A program made the translations under genes and the position numbers. Under the pieces are notes generated by a model. It did not search any database. It worked only from the letters and a program-made list of their open reading frames with translations, and was not told the origin of the DNA. A DNA stretch of 64,000 bases from Hyphomicrobiales bacterium (GTDB taxonomy: Bacteria > Pseudomonadota > Alphaproteobacteria > Rhizobiales > Rhizobiaceae). This document shows positions 17,030 to 27,140 of this stretch, one piece after another. Where the stretch lies: assembly GCA_900473745.1 (NCBI GenBank), contig UCMW01000004.1:62001-126000 (forward strand), read 5' to 3'. The stretch's first letter is position 1. The number at the start of each line of letters is the position of its first letter.

Positions 17030-17677
17030 ATGAGCATGCGACTGGCCAGCTATCTCAAGGACTTCTCCTCCGCAGCCGCGCCTCCGGCGCCGCCGGCACC
17101 GAGTTTCGACATGCCGTCGGTGGATGCCTTCGACATGGATTTCCCGGCTCTTCCCGAACCCGAGCCAGTCGATCTCGAAGCAGTCAGGCGCGAAGCTTAT
17201 GCCGAAGGGCATGAGGCGGGCGAAAAGGCGGCGATGGAGCGTTTCGACGTGGACCGGCAGGCGATGGAGATCGCCCATGCCCAGGCCCTTGCCGAACGGG
17301 ACCAGAAGCTTCGCGACGAGTTTGCCGCCTTGCTGGCGACGAAACTGCCCGAGGTGATCCAGAAACTGTCGCTTGCCGTGAGCGAACAGACCGCTGTGGC
17401 GCTTGCGCCTGTTGTCGGCGAAGCGCTTGCGGAAAAGGCCGTCCAGGACCTGGCCACGCTTCTGCAGGCGGCCATTGCATCCGGCGAGGCCGGAACGATC
17501 GATGTCAAGGGTCCGCGGCTTCTGTTCCAGAAGCTCCAGGCGGAAATGCCCGAGCATACGGGTTTCCTTCGCCACGTGGAGGACGACGATCTCGACCTGA
17601 CGGCCGAATTCGGTGACGCCGCCCTCGTGACGCGCATTTCAGCCTTTACAGCGAGCCTGAAGAAAGTTCTGGCATGA
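17030..17677 (+). CDS. FliH-like flagellar export protein (tentative)
   Basis: 215 residues from the ATG at 17030, nine bases after a GGAGG site. A Pro/Ala-rich N-terminus (about 10-50) is followed by a charged helical part starting [22 protein letters not shown], whose AxxxGxxxG pattern resembles the Gly-zipper-like repeats of FliH, and a C-terminal globular part (about 110-215). FliH regulates the FliI ATPase and no other FliH candidate is in the window. The gene overlaps motB by four bases. The assignment is from layout and the short motif, not from a firm match. Confidence 0.6.
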   Translation: MSMRLASYLKDFSSAAAPPAPPAPSFDMPSVDAFDMDFPALPEPEPVDLEAVRREAYAEGHEAGEKAAMERFDVDRQAMEIAHAQALAERDQKLRDEFAALLATKLPEVIQKLSLAVSEQTAVALAPVVGEALAEKAVQDLATLLQAAIASGEAGTIDVKGPRLLFQKLQAEMPEHTGFLRHVEDDDLDLTAEFGDAALVTRISAFTASLKKVLA

Positions 17678-19020
17678 GTGACGAAAACCACCACCACGGC
17701 AAGAACGAAATCATCATCGTCAAACGCCACAAGGGTGACCACGACGGCGCCCATGGTGGTGCCTGGAAGATCGCCTATGCCGACTTCATGACCGCGATGA
17801 TGGCCTTCTTCCTCGTCATGTGGCTGGTCAATGCTGCCAACGAGGAAACCAAGGCCTCAGTCGCCAGCTACTTCAACCCCATCAAGCTCTCGGATGAAAA
17901 GCCCACGGAAAAGGGGCTGGAGAAGCCGGTCGAGACCAGTGAGGGCGAAGAGAAGAAGGAGCGGTCACAGGTAGACGAGGACGAGGACAAGGTCGGCTCG
18001 GCCGCCGCGACCGGTGACGACCAGACCGCGTCTTCGGGCGACGAGGCCAATTATTCCGAGGCGGACTTCTTCGAAAACCCCTATTCGGTTTTGGCAGAAA
18101 TTGCCCAGGAAGTGGGCCAGCAGGCCAATGTCAGCGCCAAGGGGGAGGGCGGCGCAGCCGATTCCGGCCCTTCGACCGGCGCTCAGGGCGGTGAAGCCTA
18201 TCGGGATCCATTCGATCCGGATTTCTGGACCCAGCAGGTGCAGACCGCCAATGGTCCGCCGGGCGAGCCGACCGATGCCCAGACACCGGCGGAACAGGCC
18301 CAAACTGCTACACCTCCGATGACAGACCCCGCCGAACCGTCCACGGAGCCGGATCAGCAGATAGCGCTGGTCGTACCGGGTCAGAAGCCGCAGATCGAGG
18401 CAACGCCGTCAGAAGCCATGATCGAGGAAAAGCCCGCAGATGGCGAGGCTGAGAAGCCCGATGCCGGCGCCACCGACCAGACGGGTCAGGAAACACAGGA
18501 CAAGCCCGAAATCGTCGACGTGGATCCGACGGCCGACGAGCAGCTCAAGGCACAGCTCGCCGCTGCCGACAAGCTCAAGGCAGAGATCGAACAGGCGATC
18601 GGCGGCGCCGCCGGCAAGCTCGCCGAAGGTCTCCTGGTCACGCCGACCGAGGGCGGGCTTCTGGTCACGATCAGCGACCAGAGCGACGCCGCCATGTTCA
18701 ATGTCGGCTCTGCCATTCCGCGCCGCGAGCTCGTGCTTGCCATGGAGCGGCTCGGTCAGATCCTCGAGGAAAAACCCGGCCAGATCATCATTCGCGGGCA
18801 TACCGACGGTCGCCAGTTCAAGGGGACCGAAAACGACAATTGGCGCCTCTCGATGGCACGAGCCCACAGCGCCTATTACATGTTGGTACGGGGCGGCCTG
18901 AGCGAGGGTCGCGTCGAGCAGGTCTCCGGTTTTGCCGATCGTCGCCTGCAGGTGCAGGACGATCCGCTCGCCGATTCCAACCGTCGCATCGAGATCCTGA
19001 TCGAAGCGGAGCAGGGATAA
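17674..19020 (+). CDS. motB: Flagellar motor stator protein MotB
   Basis: 448 residues, considerably longer than enteric MotB (308). One membrane segment (about 34-55) follows the MotB signature [19 protein letters not shown]; Asp37 in that stretch is the expected proton carrier. A long acidic Pro/Glu/Gln-rich periplasmic linker (about 70-295) leads to the OmpA-like peptidoglycan-binding domain ([38 protein letters not shown]). The linker may be where MotC docks, as known for S. meliloti. Four-base overlap with the preceding gene, three-base gap to motC. Confidence 0.96.
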   Translation: MSDENHHHGKNEIIIVKRHKGDHDGAHGGAWKIAYADFMTAMMAFFLVMWLVNAANEETKASVASYFNPIKLSDEKPTEKGLEKPVETSEGEEKKERSQVDEDEDKVGSAAATGDDQTASSGDEANYSEADFFENPYSVLAEIAQEVGQQANVSAKGEGGAADSGPSTGAQGGEAYRDPFDPDFWTQQVQTANGPPGEPTDAQTPAEQAQTATPPMTDPAEPSTEPDQQIALVVPGQKPQIEATPSEAMIEEKPADGEAEKPDAGATDQTGQETQDKPEIVDVDPTADEQLKAQLAAADKLKAEIEQAIGGAAGKLAEGLLVTPTEGGLLVTISDQSDAAMFNVGSAIPRRELVLAMERLGQILEEKPGQIIIRGHTDGRQFKGTENDNWRLSMARAHSAYYMLVRGGLSEGRVEQVSGFADRRLQVQDDPLADSNRRIEILIEAEQG

Positions 19021-19023
19021 GCC

Positions 19024-20340
19024 ATGACGATCCGGCGTCTCTCCCTCCGTCTGCTGCTATCCGGTCTGGCCGCCCTTGCGGTCGGATCGCTTGGCCATGC
19101 GCAGACGGTGGATGACACGCTCGAGCCTTACCGCATGTTGCGCTCGCTGCAGTTCGTCCAGGACACGGTCATTCGCGGAGATCATTCCGCGGCCGAGATG
19201 CAGCGCTTCATGCTCGGTACGATCGACGAGCGGCTGCGCACGGCAGATCCGAAGCTGTACCAGGATCCCCGCAATGTCGATGCCGCCTTGATCTATGCCA
19301 TGAGTGGCGGCAATCCGGCGACGCTCGAATATCTCGTCGCGCGCGACATCGACGGCAATTTCGACAATCGGGTGAGTGACGCGCTTCGCAAATATCTGAG
19401 CGGCAAGGGCACCCTCATCGCCAAGAGCCTCGGAGATATCGCGAACGAGTACAAGAACGCCAAGATCGGTCCCTATCTCGCGCTCGTTGCCGGCAATGTC
19501 ACGCTGACCAAGGATCCTGTCGCGGCCTTGAAGTTTTACGATTGGGCACGATTGACTGCGCCGGGCACCATTGTCGAGGAGGCGGCGATGCGCCGTTCGC
19601 TCGCCATCGCCGTCGACGCCAAGATCGTCGAGAAGGCGTCGCTCTATGCCAACGGCTACGCGCGCCGGTTCCTTTATTCACCCTATGCCAGCCAGTTCGC
19701 CGATCTGTTCGTGCGCTTTGTCGTCGAGCACTATGACGTCCTGCAGCCGCAGGACATCGAGGCAACGCTCGGCTACATGGATGTCGACCGCCGACGCGAA
19801 ATCTATCTCCGCGTCGCCCGCGAAGCCGCGATTGCCGGTCGCAAGGATCTGGCGACAATGGCTGCGGACCAGGCAAGGCTGCTTTCGGGCAGCGAGCAAG
19901 GGGCTGACGCTCTCGCCAACCTTTACGGCAGCCTGGTCGGTGTGCCGACCGAAAACGTCGACGACGCCATGGCTGTCCTGATGCAAATCCCGGAAGCGGC
20001 GCTCTCGCCACGTGACAGGGCCCTGCGTCAGGCGGCCGAGACCGTGGCAAAGGAAGTTCTGCGCAAGCCGCAACCGAGCCAGCCTGCGTCGACGCCGCCC
20101 CGGGAAGCTGAAGGCGAAATGGAAGCCGCGGCTGCCGACGCGGATCTTCAGGATCCCTTTGCCCAGCCGTCAGAGACGGCGCCGGTGCCGGTATCGGCGG
20201 AAGTTCAACCCGCCGCGGCGGAGGCGGCTGTGCCGACGGCAGAGCAGGCGGATATCGATCCTGAACTGCGAACCTTTGTCGATACCGGGCGATCCAAGCT
20301 CGACGCCATTGACGATCTTCTCGAGAAAGAAGGCCCATGA
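19024..20340 (+). CDS. motC: Periplasmic motor protein MotC
   Basis: 438 residues. A signal peptide (about 1-27, ending GHAQT) precedes a helical body with FVQDTVIRGDHSAAEMQRFM and a Pro/Ala-rich C-terminus. This composition and its place between motB and fliK match MotC of S. meliloti, a periplasmic protein that works with MotB on motor speed. Its chaperone MotE is encoded at 9194. The stop overlaps fliK in ATGA. Confidence 0.92.
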   Translation: MTIRRLSLRLLLSGLAALAVGSLGHAQTVDDTLEPYRMLRSLQFVQDTVIRGDHSAAEMQRFMLGTIDERLRTADPKLYQDPRNVDAALIYAMSGGNPATLEYLVARDIDGNFDNRVSDALRKYLSGKGTLIAKSLGDIANEYKNAKIGPYLALVAGNVTLTKDPVAALKFYDWARLTAPGTIVEEAAMRRSLAIAVDAKIVEKASLYANGYARRFLYSPYASQFADLFVRFVVEHYDVLQPQDIEATLGYMDVDRRREIYLRVAREAAIAGRKDLATMAADQARLLSGSEQGADALANLYGSLVGVPTENVDDAMAVLMQIPEAALSPRDRALRQAAETVAKEVLRKPQPSQPASTPPREAEGEMEAAAADADLQDPFAQPSETAPVPVSAEVQPAAAEAAVPTAEQADIDPELRTFVDTGRSKLDAIDDLLEKEGP

Positions 20341-21752
20341 CCATGATGGACGCACTCTCAGCCCCCCGACTGCCGGACAGCGCGGCGTCGACCAATCATG
20401 GCCGTAGTGACCGAGCCGAAGATGGCGGCAGTTTTTCGAAAGTTTTGTCCAACTCGGGCGAGAAAGATCGTGGTACGCGCGAGAATGACGCCGCAGCGGA
20501 CGACAACGCGGAAGGCGATACTGTCGATACAACCGCCATTGCCAAGTCGACTTCGACAAAGAGCAAGCCTCTGATTGATATCGGCAATACGCTCGCCGGA
20601 GACTTTGACGGTTTGCCGGCGGACATGTCGGTCGACGAACTCGCCCGGCTCCTCGCGGCGGTTCGAGCCCAGGCGCAGGGCAAAACCGGGGACAAGGACG
20701 GCGATGCACCCGGGATTGAAATCAAGGGGCTCGACCCGAAACTGAAAGCAGAGCTTGCCAAGGCATTGGCAACCGTCCGCGACAGGAAGACGGCGGAAGA
20801 GAGCGACCAGACGACGGTGGAGCCCGGTTCTGCGGAAGAGGCCGAGACCGACACGCAGGCAGGCGACCTCATCGACCTACTCAAGTTGCTGGCCGGCGGT
20901 GATGCTCTGAATGCGGGTCCGGAAGACGTCAAGGTAAAGACCGATAAGACTGACAAGGACGACCTGAAGCTGAAAATGGCGGATGTCGCGTCCCCCCTGG
21001 CGACCGCAGGCGACCAGCCGGATGCGTCCAGTTCGGAAGGCGGACAGTCTGAGGGCGAGCGGGATTTCCGTTTCGTCAGGGCGGACGGCAAGGGGCAGCC
21101 GCTCCTGCTGCGCAGTGATGGGCCTGGCGGACCCGAACAGTCCGAGCAGAAGACCATCGAGACGGTCACCGTCGTCGACAGCCGCCGTTACCTCGCGCCC
21201 GTTTCCAGCACCAATGCTGCCTCGATCACGGCGGCCATGGTCGGTGATGGTGAATGGGTATCGGCCATGTCGCCGGGCTCGGAGCTTGCCAATGCCGCAG
21301 CCCAGTCCAGCCAGGGCAAGGTCGTGCACACGCTGAAACTTCAGATGACACCGATCGAGCTTGGCAGCGTTACGGCGACCTTGCGGCTCTCGGGCGAAGA
21401 GCTCAGCGTTCAGCTGACCGTCGACAACCCAGCGGCCTTGCGGCAGCTGACCAACGACCAGAGCGACATCCTCAAGGCGCTCCGGGCACAAGGGCTCGTG
21501 GTGGACCAGGTTCAGGTGAACATGCAGGTGGCTTCGACCGATCGCAGCGCCGATACCGGCCAAAACGCTTCCCAGGGCCAGCAATCCGGCCAGCAAGCCT
21601 CCCAATCAGGAAGCCAGGGTGGAAGTGAACGTCAGCAAAGTGGTGGGACGACAGGAAGTGGAGCGAGAGCAGCAGATGAGCGTGTGGTTCAAGCGACGGA
21701 CACTGCAGCTGCCGACGCTAGCGGCTCTCGCCCTGATCAGCTGTACCTCTGA
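20337..21752 (+). CDS. fliK: Hook-length control protein FliK (MotD type)
   Basis: 471 residues. The N-terminal two thirds are low complexity and charged, as in FliK rulers; the C-terminal Flg_hook domain (about 320-405) is clear: LKLQMTPIELGSVTATLRL, then VDNPAALRQLTNDQSDILKA and VDQVQVNMQV. The final ~60 residues are Gln/Ser/Gly-rich. FliK is exported, measures the hook and triggers the switch to filament export; in S. meliloti this gene was first called motD. Its 3' end overlaps the next gene by 77 bases in another frame. Confidence 0.9.
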   Translation: MTMMDALSAPRLPDSAASTNHGRSDRAEDGGSFSKVLSNSGEKDRGTRENDAAADDNAEGDTVDTTAIAKSTSTKSKPLIDIGNTLAGDFDGLPADMSVDELARLLAAVRAQAQGKTGDKDGDAPGIEIKGLDPKLKAELAKALATVRDRKTAEESDQTTVEPGSAEEAETDTQAGDLIDLLKLLAGGDALNAGPEDVKVKTDKTDKDDLKLKMADVASPLATAGDQPDASSSEGGQSEGERDFRFVRADGKGQPLLLRSDGPGGPEQSEQKTIETVTVVDSRRYLAPVSSTNAASITAAMVGDGEWVSAMSPGSELANAAAQSSQGKVVHTLKLQMTPIELGSVTATLRLSGEELSVQLTVDNPAALRQLTNDQSDILKALRAQGLVVDQVQVNMQVASTDRSADTGQNASQGQQSGQQASQSGSQGGSERQQSGGTTGSGARAADERVVQATDTAAADASGSRPDQLYL

Positions 21753-22257
21753 AGCAGCTGCCAATCGCGGAGCCTGTGAAGGCGCCATCAGTGCCGCATC
21801 TGCCAAATATGGTATCCCGGAAGGCATCCTCTACTCGGTCGGCCTGACGGAGACCGGACGAAAGGGAAGCCTGCAACCCTTCGCCATGAACGTCGAGGGC
21901 AAGGCGCATTATTTCGACGGGCTGGAGGACGCCTTGCAAGCTTTCCAGAACGCCCGAGAAAACGGCGCGGTTCTGATCGATGTGGGCTGCATGCAGATCA
22001 ATCAGCATTTCCATGGGGAGCATTTTACGAGTGTCGAAGCCATGTTCGACCCGAGGCGCAACGTGGAATATGCCGCACGTTTCCTCAGTGACCTGCACAA
22101 TCGCCACGAAACCTGGACGATGGCCGTCGCCAGATATCACGCAGGCCCGAACAATGACCCGGCTCAGAAGCGGTATGTCTGCCGCGTGATTGCCAATCTG
22201 GTGGCCACTGGCTACGGAAACTGGACTCCTAATGCGCGACAATTTTGCGGTGAATAG
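21676..22257 (+). CDS. Lytic transglycosylase (SLT-like), probably flagellar
   Basis: 193 residues from the ATG at 21676; an upstream in-frame ATG at 21619 would place the hydrophobic signal too far in. The N-terminus is a secretion signal with a possible lipobox (ALISC). The SLT fold is visible from YGIPEGILYSVGLTETG (likely catalytic Glu in TETG), through GCMQINQHF (the GLMQI-like motif) to ARYHAGPNN. It would cut peptidoglycan for rod passage or stator placement. It overlaps the end of fliK by 77 bases, an unusually long overlap that ties it to the flagellar operon. Comparable to SltF-type enzymes; this assignment is inference. Confidence 0.85.
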   Translation: MSVWFKRRTLQLPTLAALALISCTSEAAANRGACEGAISAASAKYGIPEGILYSVGLTETGRKGSLQPFAMNVEGKAHYFDGLEDALQAFQNARENGAVLIDVGCMQINQHFHGEHFTSVEAMFDPRRNVEYAARFLSDLHNRHETWTMAVARYHAGPNNDPAQKRYVCRVIANLVATGYGNWTPNARQFCGE

Positions 22258-22537
22258 CAACCCTTGATTGTTTGACAGCCTTGATTGTGCCGATTTGCAA
22301 ATTGTGGCGAGACTGCGATCAAGAAGGCATTAGCAAGACCTTGTGCGAAGCTTGCGTTAACTTTTCCACTAAAAATTTGTGCCATGGAATGCGTTGAGCC
22401 ACTATATCTAGTTCAAATCGGCACCAAAAGGTTAATCAATCGTTAATAACTATGGTTAAGATCTCCTAGTTGTTCATGAATCCCCCGATTCGTACCCATG
22501 GTGCATCGAAACACCACACTGATTCGGAGGCGGCTGA

Positions 22538-23209
22538 ATGATCGTCGTGGTAGATGAGCGCGAGCTCGTGAAAGACGGATACACTTCACTATTTGGGCGC
22601 GAGGGGATTCCCTCGACCGGATTCGACCCTCGCGAGTTCGGCGAATGGGTCAATACGGCGGCAGACAGCGACATCGCTGCCGTCGAAGCATTCCTGATTG
22701 GTCAGGGCGAGGAAACCCTGGAATTGCCACGTGCAATCCGTGACAGGACCCAGGCCCCGGTCATCGCGGTCAGCGATCACCCTTCACTCGAAGCCACTCT
22801 CGCACTGTTCGACTGCGGCGTCGACGACGTTGTTCGCAAGCCCGTGCATCCACGGGAGATCCTGGCGCGTGCTGCGGCGATCCGCCGACGGCTGCGGGCG
22901 ATCACCAACTTCACCGAGATCGGGCCGATCAAGGTCTTCTCCGACGGTCGCGATCCCGAGATCGCCGGCGACGTCTTCCCATTGCCGCGCCGTGAGCGCC
23001 GCATCCTGGAATATTTGGTCTCCAACCGCGGTCGTCGCGTTTCCAAGACCCAGATCTTCAACGCGATCTACGGTATCTTCGATGAGGAAGTCGAAGAAAA
23101 CGTCGTCGAAAGCCACATCTCCAAGCTTCGCAAGAAGCTTCGCAAGAAGCTCGGTTTCGACCCCGTCGATTCCAAACGCTTCCTCGGCTACTGCATCGAC
23201 TGGAGCTGA
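22538..23209 (+). CDS. rem: Orphan OmpR-type motility regulator Rem
   Basis: 223 residues. The N-terminal receiver-like domain (about 1-115) starts [15 protein letters not shown], but where the phospho-acceptor Asp should be the sequence reads [11 protein letters not shown], so it probably acts without phosphorylation. The C-terminal winged helix (about 125-222) has [20 protein letters not shown] and [15 protein letters not shown]. This matches Rem of S. meliloti, which activates class II flagellar genes below VisNR. CGGAGG precedes the ATG. It has its own promoter region (280 bases upstream) and a strong terminator. Confidence 0.92.
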   Translation: MIVVVDERELVKDGYTSLFGREGIPSTGFDPREFGEWVNTAADSDIAAVEAFLIGQGEETLELPRAIRDRTQAPVIAVSDHPSLEATLALFDCGVDDVVRKPVHPREILARAAAIRRRLRAITNFTEIGPIKVFSDGRDPEIAGDVFPLPRRERRILEYLVSNRGRRVSKTQIFNAIYGIFDEEVEENVVESHISKLRKKLRKKLGFDPVDSKRFLGYCIDWS

Positions 23210-23216
23210 TTTCTAC

Positions 23217-23249
23217 ACTGCGGCCGCCCTTGTGCGGCCGCAGTTTTTT
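23217..23249 (+). terminator. Rho-independent terminator after rem
   Basis: ACTGCGGCCGC (23217-23227) pairs with GCGGCCGCAGT (23234-23244) around CCTTGT and continues as a run of T to 23249. It separates rem from the flgE operon. Confidence 0.92.
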
Positions 23250-23297
23250 CGTCGCGGCGAGACGGAAAAACAGCGGGCCCCTCCAACCAGACAGCTT

Positions 23298-23320
23298 CAC
23301 GCAAGGCCCACCTCATACTC
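23298..23320 (+). promoter_or_regulatory. Candidate flagellar promoter motif for flgE operon (degenerate)
   Basis: CACGCAAG (23298-23305), nine bases, then ATACTC in place of CTA. The upstream half matches the other copies exactly and the position, 46 bases before the flgE ATG and after the rem terminator, is right for a promoter. Confidence 0.45.
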
Positions 23321-23351
23321 TCCCAATCGACTACAAAACGAGGATTTTGAC

Positions 23352-24557
23352 ATGAGCCTTTACGGAACCATGCGAACGGGTGTCTCCGGCATGAATGCCC
23401 AGTCGAACCGGCTGAGCACTGTCGCAGACAACATCGCCAATTCCAGCACCGTCGGCTATAAAAAGGCCTCGGTTCAATTTTCATCCATGATTTTGCCGGC
23501 CACCAACGGCGCCTACAATTCCGGTGGCGTCGAGACCGACGTGCGCTATTCGATTTCGAGCCAGGGCACCTTCAGCTACACGACCTCCGAGACGGACCTC
23601 GCCATCAATGGCGACGGCTTCTTCATCGTGAAGGGTGATGACGGCACTCCCTATATGACCAGAGCAGGCTCTTTCGTTTTGCAGGAAGACGGCACGCTCA
23701 AGAACACGGCCGGATACACGCTCCAGGGTTATGAATACGATTCCACCGCTGATCCGACGATCGTCGTTAACGGATTTGACGGTCTCGAGCCGGTCGATCT
23801 CTCCGGATCCGGCATCTCGGCCGTGCCTTCGACAACGGGCGTTTTGAACGTCAACCTGCCGAACTCCGTAGCCGTTGGTGGGACCCAGACGACCTCACTC
23901 AAGGTCTACGACAGTCAGGGCACCAGCCGTCTGATCACCTTCACCTATGAGAAGCTGGCCGACAACCAGTGGGAAGTGTCAGCCGTGGAGGCTGACGGCG
24001 GCACCACTGTCGTCACACCGACCCTGCTTGAGTTTGACACGAATGGTAATTTGATTGCTCCGGTTCCGCCGCAGCTTGACATCCTGACCTACGCCGTCGG
24101 TGGTGCTACGGTCGAGAACATCGCTGTCGATATCGGCAACACCACGCAGCTCGCCTCCGACTTCTCGGTCGAAGAGGGTGATGCAAACGGCAATGCCGCC
24201 TCGAAGGTCAAGGGCTACGAGATCGACGACAAGGGTGTCGTATCCATCGCCTACGAAAACGGCGACCTGGTTCCGAAGTTCCGCGTCGCTCTCGCAAGCG
24301 TCCAGAGCCCGGACAATCTCAATCCCGTTGCCGGCAACATGTACACCCAGTCGAACGATTCGGGTGTCGTCATCCTCGGCTACGCCGGCTCCAGCGGCTT
24401 TGGCACGATCCTCTCCGGCGCACTTGAAGACTCCAATGTGGACGTCGCAGAAGAACTGACGGCCATGATCGAGTCACAGCGGAATTACACCGCAAACTCC
24501 AAGGTTTTCCAGACCGGCTCCGAGTTGATGGAAGTCCTGGTCAACCTGAAGAGATAA
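23352..24557 (+). CDS. flgE: Flagellar hook protein FlgE
   Basis: 401 residues from the ATG at 23352, preceded by GAGG; the frame is open much further upstream but crosses rem and its terminator. The hook signature MSLYGTMRTGVSGMNAQSNR and DNIANSSTVGYKK starts the protein, and LEDSNVDVAEELTAMIESQR ends it. FlgE polymerises into the hook, the universal joint, under FliK length control. First gene of the flgE-flgK-flgL-flaF-flbT-flgD-fliQ series. Confidence 0.96.
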   Translation: MSLYGTMRTGVSGMNAQSNRLSTVADNIANSSTVGYKKASVQFSSMILPATNGAYNSGGVETDVRYSISSQGTFSYTTSETDLAINGDGFFIVKGDDGTPYMTRAGSFVLQEDGTLKNTAGYTLQGYEYDSTADPTIVVNGFDGLEPVDLSGSGISAVPSTTGVLNVNLPNSVAVGGTQTTSLKVYDSQGTSRLITFTYEKLADNQWEVSAVEADGGTTVVTPTLLEFDTNGNLIAPVPPQLDILTYAVGGATVENIAVDIGNTTQLASDFSVEEGDANGNAASKVKGYEIDDKGVVSIAYENGDLVPKFRVALASVQSPDNLNPVAGNMYTQSNDSGVVILGYAGSSGFGTILSGALEDSNVDVAEELTAMIESQRNYTANSKVFQTGSELMEVLVNLKR

Positions 24558-24578
24558 TCGAAAGAGTAGGTTAGTCCT

Positions 24579-26033
24579 ATGTCGCTTGCATCGTCGCTCA
24601 ATACGGCCAATTCGATTTTCCGGAATACGTCCCAGCAGACGTCCGTAATCTCGACGAACATCGCCAACACCGGCAACGAAAACTACGTTCGCCGTGATGC
24701 GGTGGTTACGCAGACCGTATACGGCTTTTCATCGGTGCAGAACGAGCGGTCGCAGCAGATGGCTCTGCTGCGGCAGATGTCATCCTCGACGGCGCAGCAG
24801 AGCGCGCAGTCCACCCTGCTCGACGGACTGACCACACTTTCCGATGCGCTCGGCGGCAACGACTACGAACTGTCGCCCTCCGCCTATCTTGCGAACCTGC
24901 AGAGCAGTCTGCAATCCTTCGCGGCGTCTCCAGGCGAGTATGCGCTTGCCTCCACGGTCGTGACGGATGCGATCGACGTGGTCAACTCGCTCAACAATGC
25001 GACTGCCACCACGCAGGAACTGCGCGAAGACACCGACGCTCAGATGTTCGAGCAGGTGGACAAGCTGAACAAGCTGCTCGCCGAGTTCAAGATCGTCAAC
25101 GACACCGTGGTCCGACAGACGGCGACCGGCGGCAATGCCGACGACTATCTCGATCGGCGTGACACGCTCCTCAAGGAGATCTCCGCGATCGTCGGTGTCT
25201 CCGTGAACATGCGCGACAACAGCGACATGGTCCTCTACACCTATGATGGCACGACGCTGTTCGAAACCGATCCGCGCGAAGTCAGCTTCGTGCGCACCTA
25301 TACCTACGACTCTACCGTCTCCGGCAATGCGATTTACATCGATGGCACGGCGGTCCGGGCGGGTGTCGGTGGAAACACGGATGGCCAGGGTTCGCTTGCC
25401 TCGCTGGTCCAGATCCGCGACGTCATTGCCCCCACCTTCCAGACCCAGCTCGATGAAATTGCTCGTGGCCTGATCGAAGCCTTCCAGGAAGTCGATACGG
25501 GTGGCGGCGGCGAGCTGCCCGGACTGTTCACCTGGCCCACTGGCACGGTTCCGGCAACGGGAACCGTCGAGCCCGGTCTCGCAGCGCTGATCCAGGTCAA
25601 TCCGGCTGTTCGTTCCGATGCCGGTGGCGACCCGATGCTGATCCGCGACGGCGGCATCAACGGCGCCGCCTATGTCCAGAACGTGGATGGTTCGTCGGGT
25701 TTCACCGACCTCATCAACTCGTATGTGGATGAACTCGCTGCCAATCGCAGCTTCTCCGCAGATGCCGACTTGAAGACAGATGCCAGCGTTCTGTCTTTCG
25801 CCAGCAACTCGATCGGCTGGCTCGAAGAGCTTCGGTCGAATGCGACGACGGCCAACGAAAACAAGCAGGCGCTCTACGAGCGTACCTTCCAGACTTACTC
25901 TTCCAAGACGGCCGTCAGCCTCGACGAAGAGCTCTCACTCCTGCTCGATGTAGAGCAGTCCTACAAGGCCGCGGCCAAGCTCGTTTCCACTGTTGACGAG
26001 ATGCTGAAGGCCGTTCTCGAAATGGCGGGGTAA
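24579..26033 (+). CDS. flgK: Hook-filament junction protein FlgK
   Basis: 484 residues. The N-terminus MSLASSLNTANSIFRNTSQQ and ISTNIANTGNENYVRRDAVV is FlgK-like, the C-terminus has SLDEELSLLLDVEQSYKAAAKL and VDEMLKAVLEM. FlgK (HAP1) caps the hook and joins it to the filament with FlgL. It lies 21 bases after flgE and six before flgL. Confidence 0.95.
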   Translation: MSLASSLNTANSIFRNTSQQTSVISTNIANTGNENYVRRDAVVTQTVYGFSSVQNERSQQMALLRQMSSSTAQQSAQSTLLDGLTTLSDALGGNDYELSPSAYLANLQSSLQSFAASPGEYALASTVVTDAIDVVNSLNNATATTQELREDTDAQMFEQVDKLNKLLAEFKIVNDTVVRQTATGGNADDYLDRRDTLLKEISAIVGVSVNMRDNSDMVLYTYDGTTLFETDPREVSFVRTYTYDSTVSGNAIYIDGTAVRAGVGGNTDGQGSLASLVQIRDVIAPTFQTQLDEIARGLIEAFQEVDTGGGGELPGLFTWPTGTVPATGTVEPGLAALIQVNPAVRSDAGGDPMLIRDGGINGAAYVQNVDGSSGFTDLINSYVDELAANRSFSADADLKTDASVLSFASNSIGWLEELRSNATTANENKQALYERTFQTYSSKTAVSLDEELSLLLDVEQSYKAAAKLVSTVDEMLKAVLEMAG

Positions 26034-26039
26034 TCCCTG

Positions 26040-27104
26040 ATGTCGACAGCCAGCGTTTCCAACCTCTCGACCCAGACGTCCATGCGCCTGACGATCCGGC
26101 AGGCGCAGAACGAACTTCTGAAGGCGCAGCAGGAGGTCAGCACCGGGTTTTACGCTGATATCGGCGCGGAACTCGGCAGCAAGACATCGACGGTTGTCGA
26201 CCTCAATCGCGAGAGCCTCCGGCTGACCTCGATGATCAACAACAATTCCATCGCAACCCAGCGGCTTTCCGCCTCTCAGGAGGCGCTGAAGCAGATTGCC
26301 ACCGCTGCGGAAGAGATGAACAACGCGCTGATCACGATCTCCGGTTCGTCCAACAGCGACACGATCAATACGACGATCATGACCGTCAGCAATTCCCTGT
26401 CGACCATGACCAGCATGGCCAATCAGGCGGCCAACGGCGAATTCCTGTTCGCCGGCATCAACACCGACGTCAAGCCGATCGAAGAATACACCGAGACGTC
26501 TGCAGCAAAGACCGCTTTCGACAATGCCTTCACGGCCTATTTCGGCTTCCCGCCGACCGATACGGCCGGCACGGCGACCATCGCGCCGGATGGCGGCGCC
26601 CCGAGCATGGAAGACTTCATCACGTCCGTGCTCGAGCCGATGTACACCGGGGCTGATTGGAACACCGATTGGTCGAGCGCCACGGACCAGGCGATGACGA
26701 GCCGGATCACCCAGTCGGAAACGGTCCAGACGTCGACGTCTGCCAACGAAAACGGCTTCCGCTACTTTGCGCTCGCGGCCATCGTGACCAAGGAACTGAT
26801 GACGATCGGTACTCCCGCCAACGCGGTCACCGTCGCGATCAACAGGGCCATCGATTACACCGGCCGCGCCATCACCGGCATCAACTCTACCCGCTCGGAA
26901 CTCGGTCTTTCGGAAAACCGCGTCGAGAAGGCGGATGCCTCGCTCAGGATCCAGGTCGACATCATCGAGACCAGCCTGTCGAGCAAGATTGAAGTAGATG
27001 CGTACGAAGCGTCGACTCGCGTTAACTCTCTGCTTTCCATGGTGGAAGCATCCTACACGCTGACATCGAAGATCCAGGCGTTGAGTCTTGTAAACTACCT
27101 TTGA
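26040..27104 (+). CDS. flgL: Hook-filament junction protein FlgL
   Basis: 354 residues with flagellin-like ends: MSTASVSNLSTQTSMRLTIR with a following helix, and a C-terminal SSKIEVDAYEASTRVNSLL stretch. FlgL (HAP3) sits between FlgK and the first flagellin subunits. Direct position after flgK supports the call over a fifth flagellin, as does the absence of the MTSI start and of the NEESTRLKALQTQQQ block seen in all four filament flagellins. Confidence 0.93.
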   Translation: MSTASVSNLSTQTSMRLTIRQAQNELLKAQQEVSTGFYADIGAELGSKTSTVVDLNRESLRLTSMINNNSIATQRLSASQEALKQIATAAEEMNNALITISGSSNSDTINTTIMTVSNSLSTMTSMANQAANGEFLFAGINTDVKPIEEYTETSAAKTAFDNAFTAYFGFPPTDTAGTATIAPDGGAPSMEDFITSVLEPMYTGADWNTDWSSATDQAMTSRITQSETVQTSTSANENGFRYFALAAIVTKELMTIGTPANAVTVAINRAIDYTGRAITGINSTRSELGLSENRVEKADASLRIQVDIIETSLSSKIEVDAYEASTRVNSLLSMVEASYTLTSKIQALSLVNYL

Positions 27105-27140
27105 TGAGCAAAGGGTGAAATGAAACTGAAGGGCAACTGA

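Noticed and set aside
16811-17575. 254-codon leftward frame opposite the fliH-like gene
   Set aside because: The rightward frame has a good ribosome site, flagellar-type sequence and coupling to motB; the leftward product has no recognisable features.
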